From Lachnospiraceae bacterium (lineage in GTDB: Bacteria; Bacillota; Clostridia; Lachnospirales; Lachnospiraceae): a stretch of 64,000 nucleotides of DNA. Where the stretch lies: positions 18,832 through 82,831 of the forward strand of contig JAAVZU010000047.1 in assembly GCA_022791815.1 (NCBI GenBank). Direction: 5' to 3'. Made by a program: the position numbers and the translations under genes. This document shows, piece by piece, positions 53,583-61,167 of the stretch. Position 1 is the first letter of the stretch. The number at the start of each line of letters is the position of its first letter. Below the pieces are notes generated by a model. The model was given only the letters and a program-made list of their open reading frames with translations. It made no database searches and was not told the DNA's origin.

Positions 53583-53711
53583 TTACTTATATACTTCACC
53601 AATAATCTCTTCATACTATTTTGCTGTAATCTTTCCTGCTTTTACGAATACTGCAACGTTCTCTTTTGTATAAATTCCTTTATCATAGTACATTTTTACA
53701 ATCTTATACAT
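53583..53711 (-). CDS. xkdX: XkdX family protein
   Basis: 42 aa, MYKIVKMYYDKGIYTKENVA, then VFVKAGKITAKQYEEIIGE; this matches the XkdX family of PBSX-like tail operons. AGGAGGCGAGAGAGT precedes the start at 53711. Overlaps the end of the upstream gene by 8 nt. Function unknown. Confidence 0.85.
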
Positions 53712-53988
53712 ACTCTCTCGCCTCCTGTTTTGCTTGATTCAATAGTATCTCTGCATTAACTTCTTCTTGCAGTGCCTGGTTTGCTAATATCATTGTTTGG
53801 TTTAATAGTATTTGTGCGTTGATTTCATCTTGTGTTACTTCTGTATTTTCTTGCGTACTTTCATTTGGCAGAATTTCTTGTATACAGGTAATTTCATTCT
53901 CACTGTAGCCATAATAATTCTTTGTAACTTCTAATCCTTCCTTGTTTTCACAGGTTTCTGTTTTTATCAGTTTTACCTCTCTATCCAT
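53704..53988 (-). CDS. phage tail operon hypothetical protein
   Basis: 94 aa from ATG 53988 (MDREVKLIKT), with AGGAGGG; the GTG at 53994 is too close. The C-terminal half repeats the heptad-like AQILLNQTMILANQALQEEV and AEILLNQAKQEA. Typical accessory protein after the tail fibre. Confidence 0.6.
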   Translation of the reverse strand: MDREVKLIKTETCENKEGLEVTKNYYGYSENEITCIQEILPNESTQENTEVTQDEINAQILLNQTMILANQALQEEVNAEILLNQAKQEAREYV

Positions 53989-54004
53989 AAACACTCCCTC
54001 CTTT

Positions 54005-54403
54005 CTACGACGTTACATATTGATAATGATAAACAAAGCAAAAGTATGAATTACAATTTAAAGTAATAAAGCAATGATTGTCAAATTCTATTTCAATTGA
54101 ATTATTAAATTGAGCAGCTAAATTTGCCATGTGGTTAGATAATCCGTCTACATCTAACGAAGTTATACTTATAGCACTTGAGCCATGTGCATTTGTGAAA
54201 ACTCTAATTTTACCTTTTCCATAAAATTGAAGAGTTTGAGAATTTGATACCGCCAGTGATTGCACTGGCTTATACCGCCCACCACCACTTCCACTACTAC
54301 CAATCAGTGTTTTTAACGCTTCCAGTCCATAGCCGCTATTTTCTAATAATTCTTTGACTTTATCTAGTGTCGACTTATCCGCAATCTGAATTTCTTGTTT
54401 CAT
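54005..54403 (-). CDS. putative tail-fibre/distal tail protein
   Basis: 132 aa. Starts MKQEIQIADKSTLDKVKELL, a coiled-coil; SSGSGGGRYKP is a flexible turn, then beta-rich to the end. Resembles short fibre proteins of prophages. Followed directly by the 94-aa gene. Confidence 0.55.
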   Translation of the reverse strand: MKQEIQIADKSTLDKVKELLENSGYGLEALKTLIGSSGSGGGRYKPVQSLAVSNSQTLQFYGKGKIRVFTNAHGSSAISITSLDVDGLSNHMANLAAQFNNSIEIEFDNHCFITLNCNSYFCFVYHYQYVTS

Positions 54404-54405
54404 AA

Positions 54406-55005
54406 CTATTCACTTCCTTCCGTTTCATTTTCTTCTATCCCATCATCATACGTGACAGTCAAGATACCATCTTTCACTGAAAATTCAATTCCTGATCCTT
54501 TTGCACAACTGTTTTGAACTTCACTAATCATATCCTGTAATGATTCTATCTGTTCCATTGTTGGAGTCGCAGCTGAATTGACTTCCAATATAACCTGTTC
54601 AGAGTTATTTACTTTTGTATTTAATCTAAACGAAATACCAGAAACAGTATTTCCTTCAAACGCTGGCATATAATCAGGATTAGCATATTCTACACTGATA
54701 CCATACAGTATTTCATTTTCATCTGCATCCTTGGCATATAGACCTAAACATCTGATATAATAACTTTCTGTTAACTGACTATTATCAATGGCTGCAAGTA
54801 ATTCAACCATCATTGCATCTGACTTTGACACCTTTGAAACCAGGACTGTCTGTTTTATGTTATATAACTCAGTAAGTTCTTCTAATGCAGTTCCTGAATA
54901 GTCATAATCAGATGTACAAATCTTTGTAAAAGATACCGTTGATGTTCCTGCAATCATTTTCATTATCAGTTCTTGGCCTTTTTTTGTGATTATTAAATTT
55001 TGCAT
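54406..55005 (-). CDS. phage tail-fibre protein
   Basis: 199 aa. The start LIITKKGQELIMKMIAGTST and the EELTELYNIKQTVLVSKVSK pattern match the N-terminal domain of phage tail-fibre/tail-collar proteins, where fibres attach to the baseplate. Acidic C-terminus. Confidence 0.8.
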   Translation of the reverse strand: MQNLIITKKGQELIMKMIAGTSTVSFTKICTSDYDYSGTALEELTELYNIKQTVLVSKVSKSDAMMVELLAAIDNSQLTESYYIRCLGLYAKDADENEILYGISVEYANPDYMPAFEGNTVSGISFRLNTKVNNSEQVILEVNSAATPTMEQIESLQDMISEVQNSCAKGSGIEFSVKDGILTVTYDDGIEENETEGSE

Positions 55006-55045
55006 TTTACACCGCCCTTCCTTTCAAATTACTGTGAACAATTCA

Positions 55046-55597
55046 TTATAATTCTGGTTCTATCGTGAAATGGTTTGTCTGTATAGTAGCACTTCCCATA
55101 AAAACAGTACTGTCCAAATCATAATTCAGGTGATTTTCATAAAATACATAAATATTGATTGGAATAATGCGTTCTATCATTTTTTCTAATTCCTGTACTT
55201 GCCCTGGCATTGATAAATGTGTTTTGACTATTAGTGAATAATTTTTTAAATCACCTTCCAGTTCATAATTATTCTTTCCACAAAATGTATCCAACTTTCT
55301 TTTTAACGTTCTCCATGTATAAGGCAAAGTATCATTCCAACGCAATAAAACCCTCGCTCTTCTTGATTCGAGGGTATCTTCTTTATCTGGAGTTATGTGT
55401 AATAGCTCCTCATATTTTTTTATTCCATATTCATCACAGTCATTCATAAAAGCATTATCTAAAACCTTTTGTATATTGGATTCTATTCTATCCACTTCTA
55501 TATCTTCCATTTTCATAATTTCTTTCATTTCCACAAACTGCTGCATAAATGCCGGAAGATATTCAATTAGCTTTTTATGTTCTATTGTATCAGCCAC
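55046..55597 (-). CDS. xkdU: YmfQ/XkdU-family tail protein
   Basis: 183 aa. KKLIEYLPAFMQQFVEMKEI and TPDKEDTLESRRARVLLRWN fit DUF2313 (YmfQ), a baseplate protein. Overlaps XkdT by 8 nt. Confidence 0.85.
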   Translation of the reverse strand: MADTIEHKKLIEYLPAFMQQFVEMKEIMKMEDIEVDRIESNIQKVLDNAFMNDCDEYGIKKYEELLHITPDKEDTLESRRARVLLRWNDTLPYTWRTLKRKLDTFCGKNNYELEGDLKNYSLIVKTHLSMPGQVQELEKMIERIIPINIYVFYENHLNYDLDSTVFMGSATIQTNHFTIEPEL

Positions 55598-56810
55598 TTA
55601 CATCACTCCTAACAGGGATTTCATCAATATCTAATGTAATATTTTCAGATGCATCATTGATTTTTGTTTCTGAAATATCAAGAATCCCTTCTAACAACAA
55701 GATTCTTGCTTCCAGCTGACTAATTCTTATAATCAAATGTTCATTAGATGCCCATGTTTCTGCCAGTTCCACAAAATAAGCATCTATCGTTTGTTCAATG
55801 GCATCTTTTAAGACAGCAAAAGAATAGCCTTCTTTATATGTAATGGAAAGAGTTACTTTAATAGGCACTTCCCTGACACCTTTAATATCCACAACATGAC
55901 CAATAGGTGCAAGCCCATCACCTTCTCCTGTGGTTTGTGACGGATCTATTGTATTCTGCACCAATTCCACCAAAGTGCTGGAAGGTGATTTATATTCAGA
56001 TGTTATAATATAACTTTTTACCATTCCACCAGTGGTCAAAAGTTTTTCTTTTGCGGCATTATAGATTTTACTAAGCCACAAATAAACTTCACTTCCTACT
56101 GTTTCTTCGGATTGCTGCCCAAACCATGTTTTTACTGTATCAGACGGAATCAAACTTGCTGGATTGTATCCTTTTTCCCAGGCACGTATGGTTTTACTTC
56201 CACCAACACCATCTATGTCATTGATTTTTTCTCTGTAATCCTGCTTGTTACCACCAAAGGCTTCACTGGAAAATGAGGAAAAATATCTTTCCCGAAATGC
56301 TTCCACATCTTCTTCCTCTTCCCCAGGAATAAGAATTTCTGTTATTTTTGCTGACTGCATATCATTGGTATCTTTTTCTGTTTCAATTACCAATAATTCC
56401 CCAAGCTGTTGATTTCCTACAATGCCAGCCGTTTCACATTCCAGTTGGTAAACACCTGTTGCTGCATCCACAATAGAAGTAACCGTATAGTTCAAATCAC
56501 CAAGATTGAACCTATCCCCTATGTTAATGGGGGTATTTACAGGTAAAGCCTCCATTTTGCAAATTGCGTGAGTTTCTTCTTTTGGATAAATCCCACGTTC
56601 TGCAGCTCTCTTAATCAAATAATAGTAAGATGCAGAATCAGCAAAGACTTCATCCATCACCATATCCAAAGCTATGTAGAAATTAGCAAGTTCTAACGCT
56701 GCTGGTGCAACTGCATCATGGATAATAGATCCTTCTCGTTTGTCTAAATCATCACTTACATTGGACAACATTCTATCCAGCAATGTGTCATAGTCAAATT
56801 CTTCAAACAT
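55590..56810 (-). CDS. xkdT: baseplate J-like protein (XkdT)
   Basis: 406 aa. Baseplate_J pattern: REGSIIHDAVAPAALELANF, ETHAICKMEALPVNT, and EEDVEAFRERYFSSFSSEAF followed by GGNKQDYREKI. Forms the wedge between tail and fibre. Start at 56810 shares a base with the stop of XkdS. Confidence 0.95.
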   Translation of the reverse strand: MFEEFDYDTLLDRMLSNVSDDLDKREGSIIHDAVAPAALELANFYIALDMVMDEVFADSASYYYLIKRAAERGIYPKEETHAICKMEALPVNTPINIGDRFNLGDLNYTVTSIVDAATGVYQLECETAGIVGNQQLGELLVIETEKDTNDMQSAKITEILIPGEEEEDVEAFRERYFSSFSSEAFGGNKQDYREKINDIDGVGGSKTIRAWEKGYNPASLIPSDTVKTWFGQQSEETVGSEVYLWLSKIYNAAKEKLLTTGGMVKSYIITSEYKSPSSTLVELVQNTIDPSQTTGEGDGLAPIGHVVDIKGVREVPIKVTLSITYKEGYSFAVLKDAIEQTIDAYFVELAETWASNEHLIIRISQLEARILLLEGILDISETKINDASENITLDIDEIPVRSDVSG

Positions 56811-57253
56811 TAAACCTTCGCCTCCGTTTCCAATCCCTCTAATCTTTCGCCTTCTGTTGTAATTACTGTAAATGTAATATGTAATGCTCTTTTCTCCATC
56901 TGTTCCACCATGAAATCTTCCACAGAATCAATTCTTTCATCTGCTGTTAGTGCATCTTCTATTCTTCTCTTGATTTCACTCATAACATAAGGAATCTGTT
57001 CACCAATTAAATCCTGTAATTCAATACCATAGTCCCATGAGTAAATTTCATGCTCATATCTTTCAGTATGAATAATTTTTAAAATTGCCTGTTTTAGTGC
57101 TTCCTCTTCATCCACTTTTCCCAGAAAAATATTATCTTTATCCACTCTATCCGTGATTCGCATTGCATAAGTCAGTGAAGACTCTTTCTCTATGTCAAAA
57201 TCAGTCTCCTGCTCTTCATCTAGTTCCTCATCATAATTATTATTTGGAATCAT
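56810..57253 (-). CDS. xkdS: XkdS/DUF2634 (gp25-like) baseplate protein
   Basis: 147 aa. YEHEIYSWDYGIELQDLIGE and RIEDALTADERIDSVEDFMV fit DUF2634, the gp25-like wedge protein of PBSX-type phages. Overlaps XkdR by 14 nt. Confidence 0.9.
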   Translation of the reverse strand: MIPNNNYDEELDEEQETDFDIEKESSLTYAMRITDRVDKDNIFLGKVDEEEALKQAILKIIHTERYEHEIYSWDYGIELQDLIGEQIPYVMSEIKRRIEDALTADERIDSVEDFMVEQMEKRALHITFTVITTEGERLEGLETEAKV

Positions 57254-57581
57254 ATTCGTTCACCACTCTGTCTACTACGGTATACTCCTGCCCGCCTGCC
57301 TTTCGTAGCATTAGGACCTTTTCACCTTTTTTTAAACAATTTTTCACTTTACAGTTATGTATTGTACCGTCTATTTCCAGTTCCACCTCAAAATCTGTTA
57401 CATTTCTAGGCAGATGCAGAAAATCTTCTTCTAAAATAACTGAATTAGACACCTTAATATTCAGTGGATTCTCTTTTACCACTGTTCCAATACGATAATC
57501 ACATGGTTTCCCTGCTTTCACCGCTTCCACTGCTATTTGCTTGATAACCTGTACTAAGTTTGAATTAGCCACTAAAATCAC
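57240..57581 (-). CDS. xkdR: XkdR/DUF2577 protein
   Basis: 113 aa. GTVVKENPLNIKVSNSVILE and LRKAGGQEYTVVDRV match DUF2577, a small OB-like protein of the baseplate hub. Overlaps the XkdQ gene by 17 nt. Confidence 0.85.
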   Translation of the reverse strand: MILVANSNLVQVIKQIAVEAVKAGKPCDYRIGTVVKENPLNIKVSNSVILEEDFLHLPRNVTDFEVELEIDGTIHNCKVKNCLKKGEKVLMLRKAGGQEYTVVDRVVNEYDSK

Positions 57582-59115
57582 CTCCCGAAAGAATCAAATC
57601 CATAGAATGCTGTCTGTTTTTAAAGGTATGGGTTACCTTTTCCACAAGCATATAGTTGGCAATCTTGATATCCTGCAAATCTAAAATAATCGGTACAAGA
57701 GAGCCTGCACGAACATTCTTATTTCCAATTACCCCTGAAACCGTCAAACTTCTTCGTTTTTTGTTATACAGCTTTAAAAGTGCATTGGATTTTAACTTGC
57801 CTACATCTGGATCATCAATGGTATCCAGGAACTGTAACATTCCCCATTTATTGATGTTCTTTTTGTCTCGTGCCATATAAATTTCATACACTTTTTTATC
57901 ATCTTCCTTATTCTCATATATAAGCTTGATTTGATTGTAAACCTCACTATCTATAGATGTCTTATAGGTGAAATCTTCACCAGTTTCTTTATCTATCAAA
58001 CAGGAATTTACTTTCATATCTGAAACATTTGTCAACCGCAATTTACCACACTTATCATATAGAACATACACTTTATCTTTTACCATCAACGTTTCATCCA
58101 GTGCATCTTGTATCATGTCAAAAAGAGTGGTATTTTCCTCTACTCTTGAAAGAATATGCTTTGTATTTTCCAACTTTCCACAATTCATGTTGAACTTTTC
58201 TGCAATGATCTTAATGAACTCATCTGCCCGCTTTTTTCTGAAAATAATGGTATCCTTGTTTTTCAAATACCTCAATTGGTCATAAGCTGTATAAGACATG
58301 AATCCATCCTTTGACATCTGCCTTGTAAAAATAAAACCGTAGAAAAAATTTGTCCCATTTAAAGTAATTAGAACTGCATTTCCTTCTACGATTTTGAAAT
58401 TCTTTTCATATTTTGCTTCAAAAGTCAGTTTCCCAGGCATCCCTTTTCTTTCCCAGACAATCTTCATCCCCTCTTCTACTGGTACTGTAAATTTCTTTTT
58501 ACCATTGTCTATTGTCACTGTAACAGTAGTATTTGGCAATTTCCCAGTTTCTGCAACCGTAGCTTTGATTTCCTTCGTTATGGTCTTTTTCTTTTTCAGT
58601 ATTTTTTTCAGATACTTCAATTCCAACTCGGAAGTCTTTTTTTCGGTTTTGCTGAAACTGCCAGTAGAACTTCCTGTGCCTGTTTCGTTTAGGTTTGCAT
58701 ACTTTGGCACACCATAGCCTGTTATGGTAGCATTGGACAAAGAGTAAGTTCTTCTTGCCACTTTATCAGAGGTGTTTCCTTCTATCGTATGTAAGGTAGA
58801 TCCACTTACTTTCTCTACAATTCCTACATGGCTTCTACCCGTTTTAAAGTAGACAATATCCCCTCTTTTAGGGGTGTATTTCCCTTTGTACTTAAACAGT
58901 CCTTTATTTTTGAACCAAGCCATACCTGAAGAAGTGGAAGCAGTCTTTGGTACAACGGATGTGGAAACCCCAGCCTGGTTGGCACACCATGAAACAAACA
59001 TGTGACACCATGCAGCTCCATTCATACCATACCAGGCACCATATTTTGTTCTGTTGTCTCCCTGTTCCTTGTATCCAATTTCACCAATTGCAACATCCAC
59101 AATATCTTTTGCCAT
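57565..59115 (-). CDS. xkdQ: CHAP endopeptidase/amidase fused to XkdQ hub protein
   Basis: 516 aa. Residues 1-120 are a CHAP/NlpC-like wall hydrolase: AWCHMFVSWCANQAGV (Cys), RGDIVYFKTGRSHVGIVEKV (His) and GNTSDKVARRTY. A Gly/Ser/Lys linker (GTGSSTGSFSKTEKKTS) leads to an XkdQ hub body (about 180-516, ending SMDLILSGGDFSG). Standard XkdQ (about 320 aa) lacks the hydrolase. The enzyme would help the tail pierce the Gram-positive wall. The gene is the first of the block after the cargo island. Confidence 0.9.
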   Translation of the reverse strand: MAKDIVDVAIGEIGYKEQGDNRTKYGAWYGMNGAAWCHMFVSWCANQAGVSTSVVPKTASTSSGMAWFKNKGLFKYKGKYTPKRGDIVYFKTGRSHVGIVEKVSGSTLHTIEGNTSDKVARRTYSLSNATITGYGVPKYANLNETGTGSSTGSFSKTEKKTSELELKYLKKILKKKKTITKEIKATVAETGKLPNTTVTVTIDNGKKKFTVPVEEGMKIVWERKGMPGKLTFEAKYEKNFKIVEGNAVLITLNGTNFFYGFIFTRQMSKDGFMSYTAYDQLRYLKNKDTIIFRKKRADEFIKIIAEKFNMNCGKLENTKHILSRVEENTTLFDMIQDALDETLMVKDKVYVLYDKCGKLRLTNVSDMKVNSCLIDKETGEDFTYKTSIDSEVYNQIKLIYENKEDDKKVYEIYMARDKKNINKWGMLQFLDTIDDPDVGKLKSNALLKLYNKKRRSLTVSGVIGNKNVRAGSLVPIILDLQDIKIANYMLVEKVTHTFKNRQHSMDLILSGGDFSG

Positions 59116-59177
59116 AATCTCACCTGCCTTTCTAAATGGAAATCAAAAAAAGCCTTTTTACGTCTTGCTTAGGACAC

Positions 59178-59208
59178 GAAAAAAGAACGCCTAGAAAGAC
59201 GTTCTTTT
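59178..59208 (-). terminator. terminator of the PIN toxin-antitoxin operon
   Basis: Stem AAAAGAACG (59181-59189) with CGTTCTTTT (59200-59208); minus strand T-run GTTCTTTTTTCG. Lies between PIN and xkdQ, so xkdQ needs its own promoter or read-through. Confidence 0.8.
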
Positions 59209-59251
59209 CTTATTATTTGTTGCACTGGTGCAACAGTTAATATTTAAAACT

Positions 59252-59641
59252 TTATAACTGAATACGTTCAATCATTTTGTTTAATTTTTTATCAAACGAA
59301 TAAACCTGCTCATTATTTATTTTAGAATATGCTGCAATTAGACAGTCTACAAAGTCAAGAGAACTGTCTGCAAATAAATCAATTGCATAAGATACACTTT
59401 GAGCTTCCGTACAAGATACTACTTTTAAAATCTGATGGATAAATATGCAGATATCCTCTCTAGTTGCTTTATATACACCAAATAATACATATACTACCTC
59501 CGCAATAATTTCTGGTTTTGTATAGGTGCTATTTGCTTCTATGATTTTCTTAGCGGATTGGGACATTACTTCATGATCATTAAGAAGATAACGGAGTATA
59601 ACATTTGCATCAATTAGTAGAGTGTTTTTTACATGCTGCAT
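59252..59641 (-). CDS. PIN-domain toxin (VapC-like)
   Basis: 129 aa from ATG 59641 (MQHVKNTLLIDANVILRY), behind GGAGGCATTTCAAG. The longer frame is rejected. PIN acid residues: LIDANVILRYLL, AEVVYVLFG, and SSLDFVDCLIAAY. RNase that stops growth when free of antitoxin. Overlaps the antitoxin by 32 nt. Confidence 0.85.
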   Translation of the reverse strand: MQHVKNTLLIDANVILRYLLNDHEVMSQSAKKIIEANSTYTKPEIIAEVVYVLFGVYKATREDICIFIHQILKVVSCTEAQSVSYAIDLFADSSLDFVDCLIAAYSKINNEQVYSFDKKLNKMIERIQL

Positions 59642-59831
59642 CTTGAAATGCCTCCTTTTCCTTTTCGATAAGTGAAGAGTCTGCATATTTATGAGCAATT
59701 CCAAAAGCTGATACATTTTCTTCATTGACTTTGGATTTACTATCAATTAGCTGTACAAGCTGATACACTACCTCTATATCCTGTTCTGTGAAATGATTTA
59801 ATATATCTATTGTTTTTTCTAATGTTGACAT
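59610..59831 (-). CDS. antitoxin of the PIN toxin
   Basis: 73 aa from ATG 59831 (MSTLEKTIDILNHFTEQD), behind GAGGGGGATCATT. Helical N-terminus like small DNA-binding antitoxins; C-terminus acidic. Position directly upstream and overlapping PIN identifies it. Confidence 0.8.
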   Translation of the reverse strand: MSTLEKTIDILNHFTEQDIEVVYQLVQLIDSKSKVNEENVSAFGIAHKYADSSLIEKEKEAFQDAACKKHSTN

Positions 59832-59885
59832 AATGATCCCCCTCACTTCCATTATAATTTTCAATATCTCTTCATGTGAACGTAA

Positions 59886-59910
59886 AAGACCTCATAATAT
59901 ATGAGGTCTT
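59886..59910 (-). terminator. hairpin upstream of the antitoxin gene
   Basis: 10-bp stem AAGACCTCAT/ATGAGGTCTT with a minus-strand TTTTAC run. Ends an upstream transcript before the PIN operon. Confidence 0.6.
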
Positions 59911-60103
59911 ACATAATAACTTCTAACTTCTTTTATGCCCTATAGGCACTATTGGAAATAACCATCCAACCCTCTTTTGTCAACATGGACTTTTCATTTC
60001 TTTTTGCCTACTGACATTATAGCATATACAGTTTTTGATTGCAATATACGTTTTTAATAAGGTATTTCCATAATACCACACTAAACGATGGTCTTAACCC
60101 AAT

Positions 60104-60200
60104 AGTTTATTTCCATTCAATTTAACACAACTGTAAAACACGATGTCTACAACAGCATTTGAAAAATCGGTTTTATTTCCATTCGAAATAACTCTAAAAT
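60104..60200 (-). CRISPR. degenerate type II-A-like mini-array 1 (2 repeats, 1 spacer)
   Basis: On the minus strand the repeat reads GTTTTACAGTTGTGTT... in 60104-60139 (36 nt, 31 of 36 identical to the repeat at 60756-60791). A 30-nt spacer (60140-60169) follows, then a second repeat 60170-60200 with a 5-nt deletion. The repeat family GTTTTAGAGCTGTGTT ... GAATGG resembles S. thermophilus CRISPR3 and S. pyogenes type II-A repeats. No cas gene is present. Confidence 0.65.
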
Positions 60201-60227
60201 ACATTTATTTGCAGACTAGTATTATAC

Positions 60228-60665
60228 TTATTTTAATCCTACTTGTGCTTTTCCAGTAACTTCATCATTTGTAAAGGTAACATTGGCATTAGAACCTGTA
60301 TAACCATTTCCATACCATGTAATTATAACAATTTTATAACCATTAGATTCAACTTGAGATGAAACCTCACCAGGACTACCAACAATTTTTTTGACCTGTT
60401 CATAGGTCATACCTGTTTGGATTTCGTTGTATTCTTTCATAGTAATGTGATTTTCATTATATTTATCAATACCAGTTGACACCTCTTGCCCTAAATCGGC
60501 AAAACCGCCATTTGCAATAAGAACAAAAACTGATATGCCAATAACGAAAAGTGCTACTGTTATCAAGCAGCCATTTCCTTTTGACAATGTCCGCTTACAG
60601 TTTGGACAAACTTTTGCTTTTGCTGGTATGTCAGTCTGACAAAACTTACATTTTTTTGTTTTCAT
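60228..60665 (-). CDS. zinc-ribbon membrane protein with SmpA/DUF3862-like C-terminus
   Basis: 145 aa. Zinc ribbon KCKFCQTDIPAKAKVCPNCK at 4-25, one membrane helix at about 33-52 (LITVALFVIGISVFVLIAN), and an outer domain with EIQTGMTYEQVKKIVGSPGE, the signature of SmpA/OmlA-like/DUF3862 folds. Such proteins often sit in phage cargo or envelope stress loci. Its upstream region (60690-60725) is a CRISPR-like repeat. Confidence 0.8.
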   Translation of the reverse strand: MKTKKCKFCQTDIPAKAKVCPNCKRTLSKGNGCLITVALFVIGISVFVLIANGGFADLGQEVSTGIDKYNENHITMKEYNEIQTGMTYEQVKKIVGSPGEVSSQVESNGYKIVIITWYGNGYTGSNANVTFTNDEVTGKAQVGLK

Positions 60666-60689
60666 AATAACCCACCCTTTCTAATAAAA

Positions 60690-60847
60690 TATGTAAAAAT
60701 CATTCAAATTACACAACTCTAAAACTCTATTTCAAACGTCCAATCACCATCTAAAATTTTATTCCCATTCATTTTAACACAGCTCTAAAACTTCCTATTA
60801 TTTATAAAATATGTAAAGTTTCTTTCAATATAACACAACTCTAAAAT
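60690..60847 (-). CRISPR. degenerate type II-A-like mini-array 2 (3 repeats)
   Basis: Repeats at 60690-60725, 60756-60791 and 60812-60847 (minus strand). The middle one is the clearest: GTTTTAGAGCTGTGTT, AAAAT, GAATGG and GAATAAAAT. Spacer 60726-60755 is exactly 30 nt; the next gap is 20 nt, so that unit has a deletion. The outer two repeats share AATTTACATATTTTATA-like flanks. Lies between the zinc-ribbon gene and a type I toxin-antitoxin. Confidence 0.65.
60801..60828 (-). promoter_or_regulatory. promoter embedded in the outer CRISPR-like repeat
   Basis: Minus strand TTGAAA (60823-60828), 16 nt, TATAAA (60801-60806). Transcription would begin a few bases before the middle repeat (60791), so the RNA would start as repeat-spacer-repeat. 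Confidence 0.55.
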
Positions 60848-60863
60848 ACCCTATCTAAAATAC

Positions 60864-60987
60864 TTTACAATTCCTAAAAACTGTGCTATATTAAGTTTAA
60901 AGAAGCAACCGCCACAAAGTGGTTAGCCTCGTGTAGGTTATACCTACCCTGAACCGGCTAAAGTATCAGGGTAGGTGTTTTTATTTT
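60864..60987 (+). ncRNA. antitoxin RNA of the type I system with its promoter
   Basis: TTTACA (60864-60869), 17 nt, TATATT (60887-60892). RNA starts near 60899 and ends at an 11-bp terminator stem (60942-60952 with 60966-60976) plus T-run. It converges on the toxin gene and overlaps its 3' end. Confidence 0.7.
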
Positions 60988-61067
60988 CGCTTGTCTATGT
61001 AGGCAAGCAGTGCAATGATAAATGTCGCAAATGTAAGCATCAAATAAATACTTTCAAATGTACTCAT
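60981..61067 (-). CDS. type I toxin, small hydrophobic (holin-like toxin)
   Basis: 28 aa, MSTFESIYLMLTFATFIIAL then LAYIDKRK. A single membrane helix with a basic end, as in the TxpA/BsrG and 'putative holin-like toxin' groups. GGGAGGTGGTGCAC precedes the start. Kills by inserting in the membrane when the antitoxin RNA is lost. Confidence 0.8.
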   Translation of the reverse strand: MSTFESIYLMLTFATFIIALLAYIDKRK

Positions 61068-61097
61068 GTGCACCACCTCCCATCTTATGTAAAATGA

Positions 61098-61162
61098 GAG
61101 GCTAACCACCCTGTACACGGTTGCTATGCTCCTATATTAACATACATTTTTTGGTATTTCAA
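61098..61162 (-). promoter_or_regulatory. toxin promoter and 5' pairing region
   Basis: Minus strand TTGAAA (61157-61162), 17 nt, TAATAT (61134-61139). The 5' part of the transcript, 61098-61125, is an inverted copy of 60904-60930 (AGCAACC ... GGTTAGCCTC), so the 5' and 3' ends of the toxin mRNA can pair and hide the ribosome site. Confidence 0.75.
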
Positions 61163-61167
61163 CAAAA

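Noticed and set aside
60738..60791. 16-codon open frame (MNGNKILDGDWTFEIEF) across a repeat and spacer
   Set aside because: No ribosome site; arises from repeat and spacer sequence.
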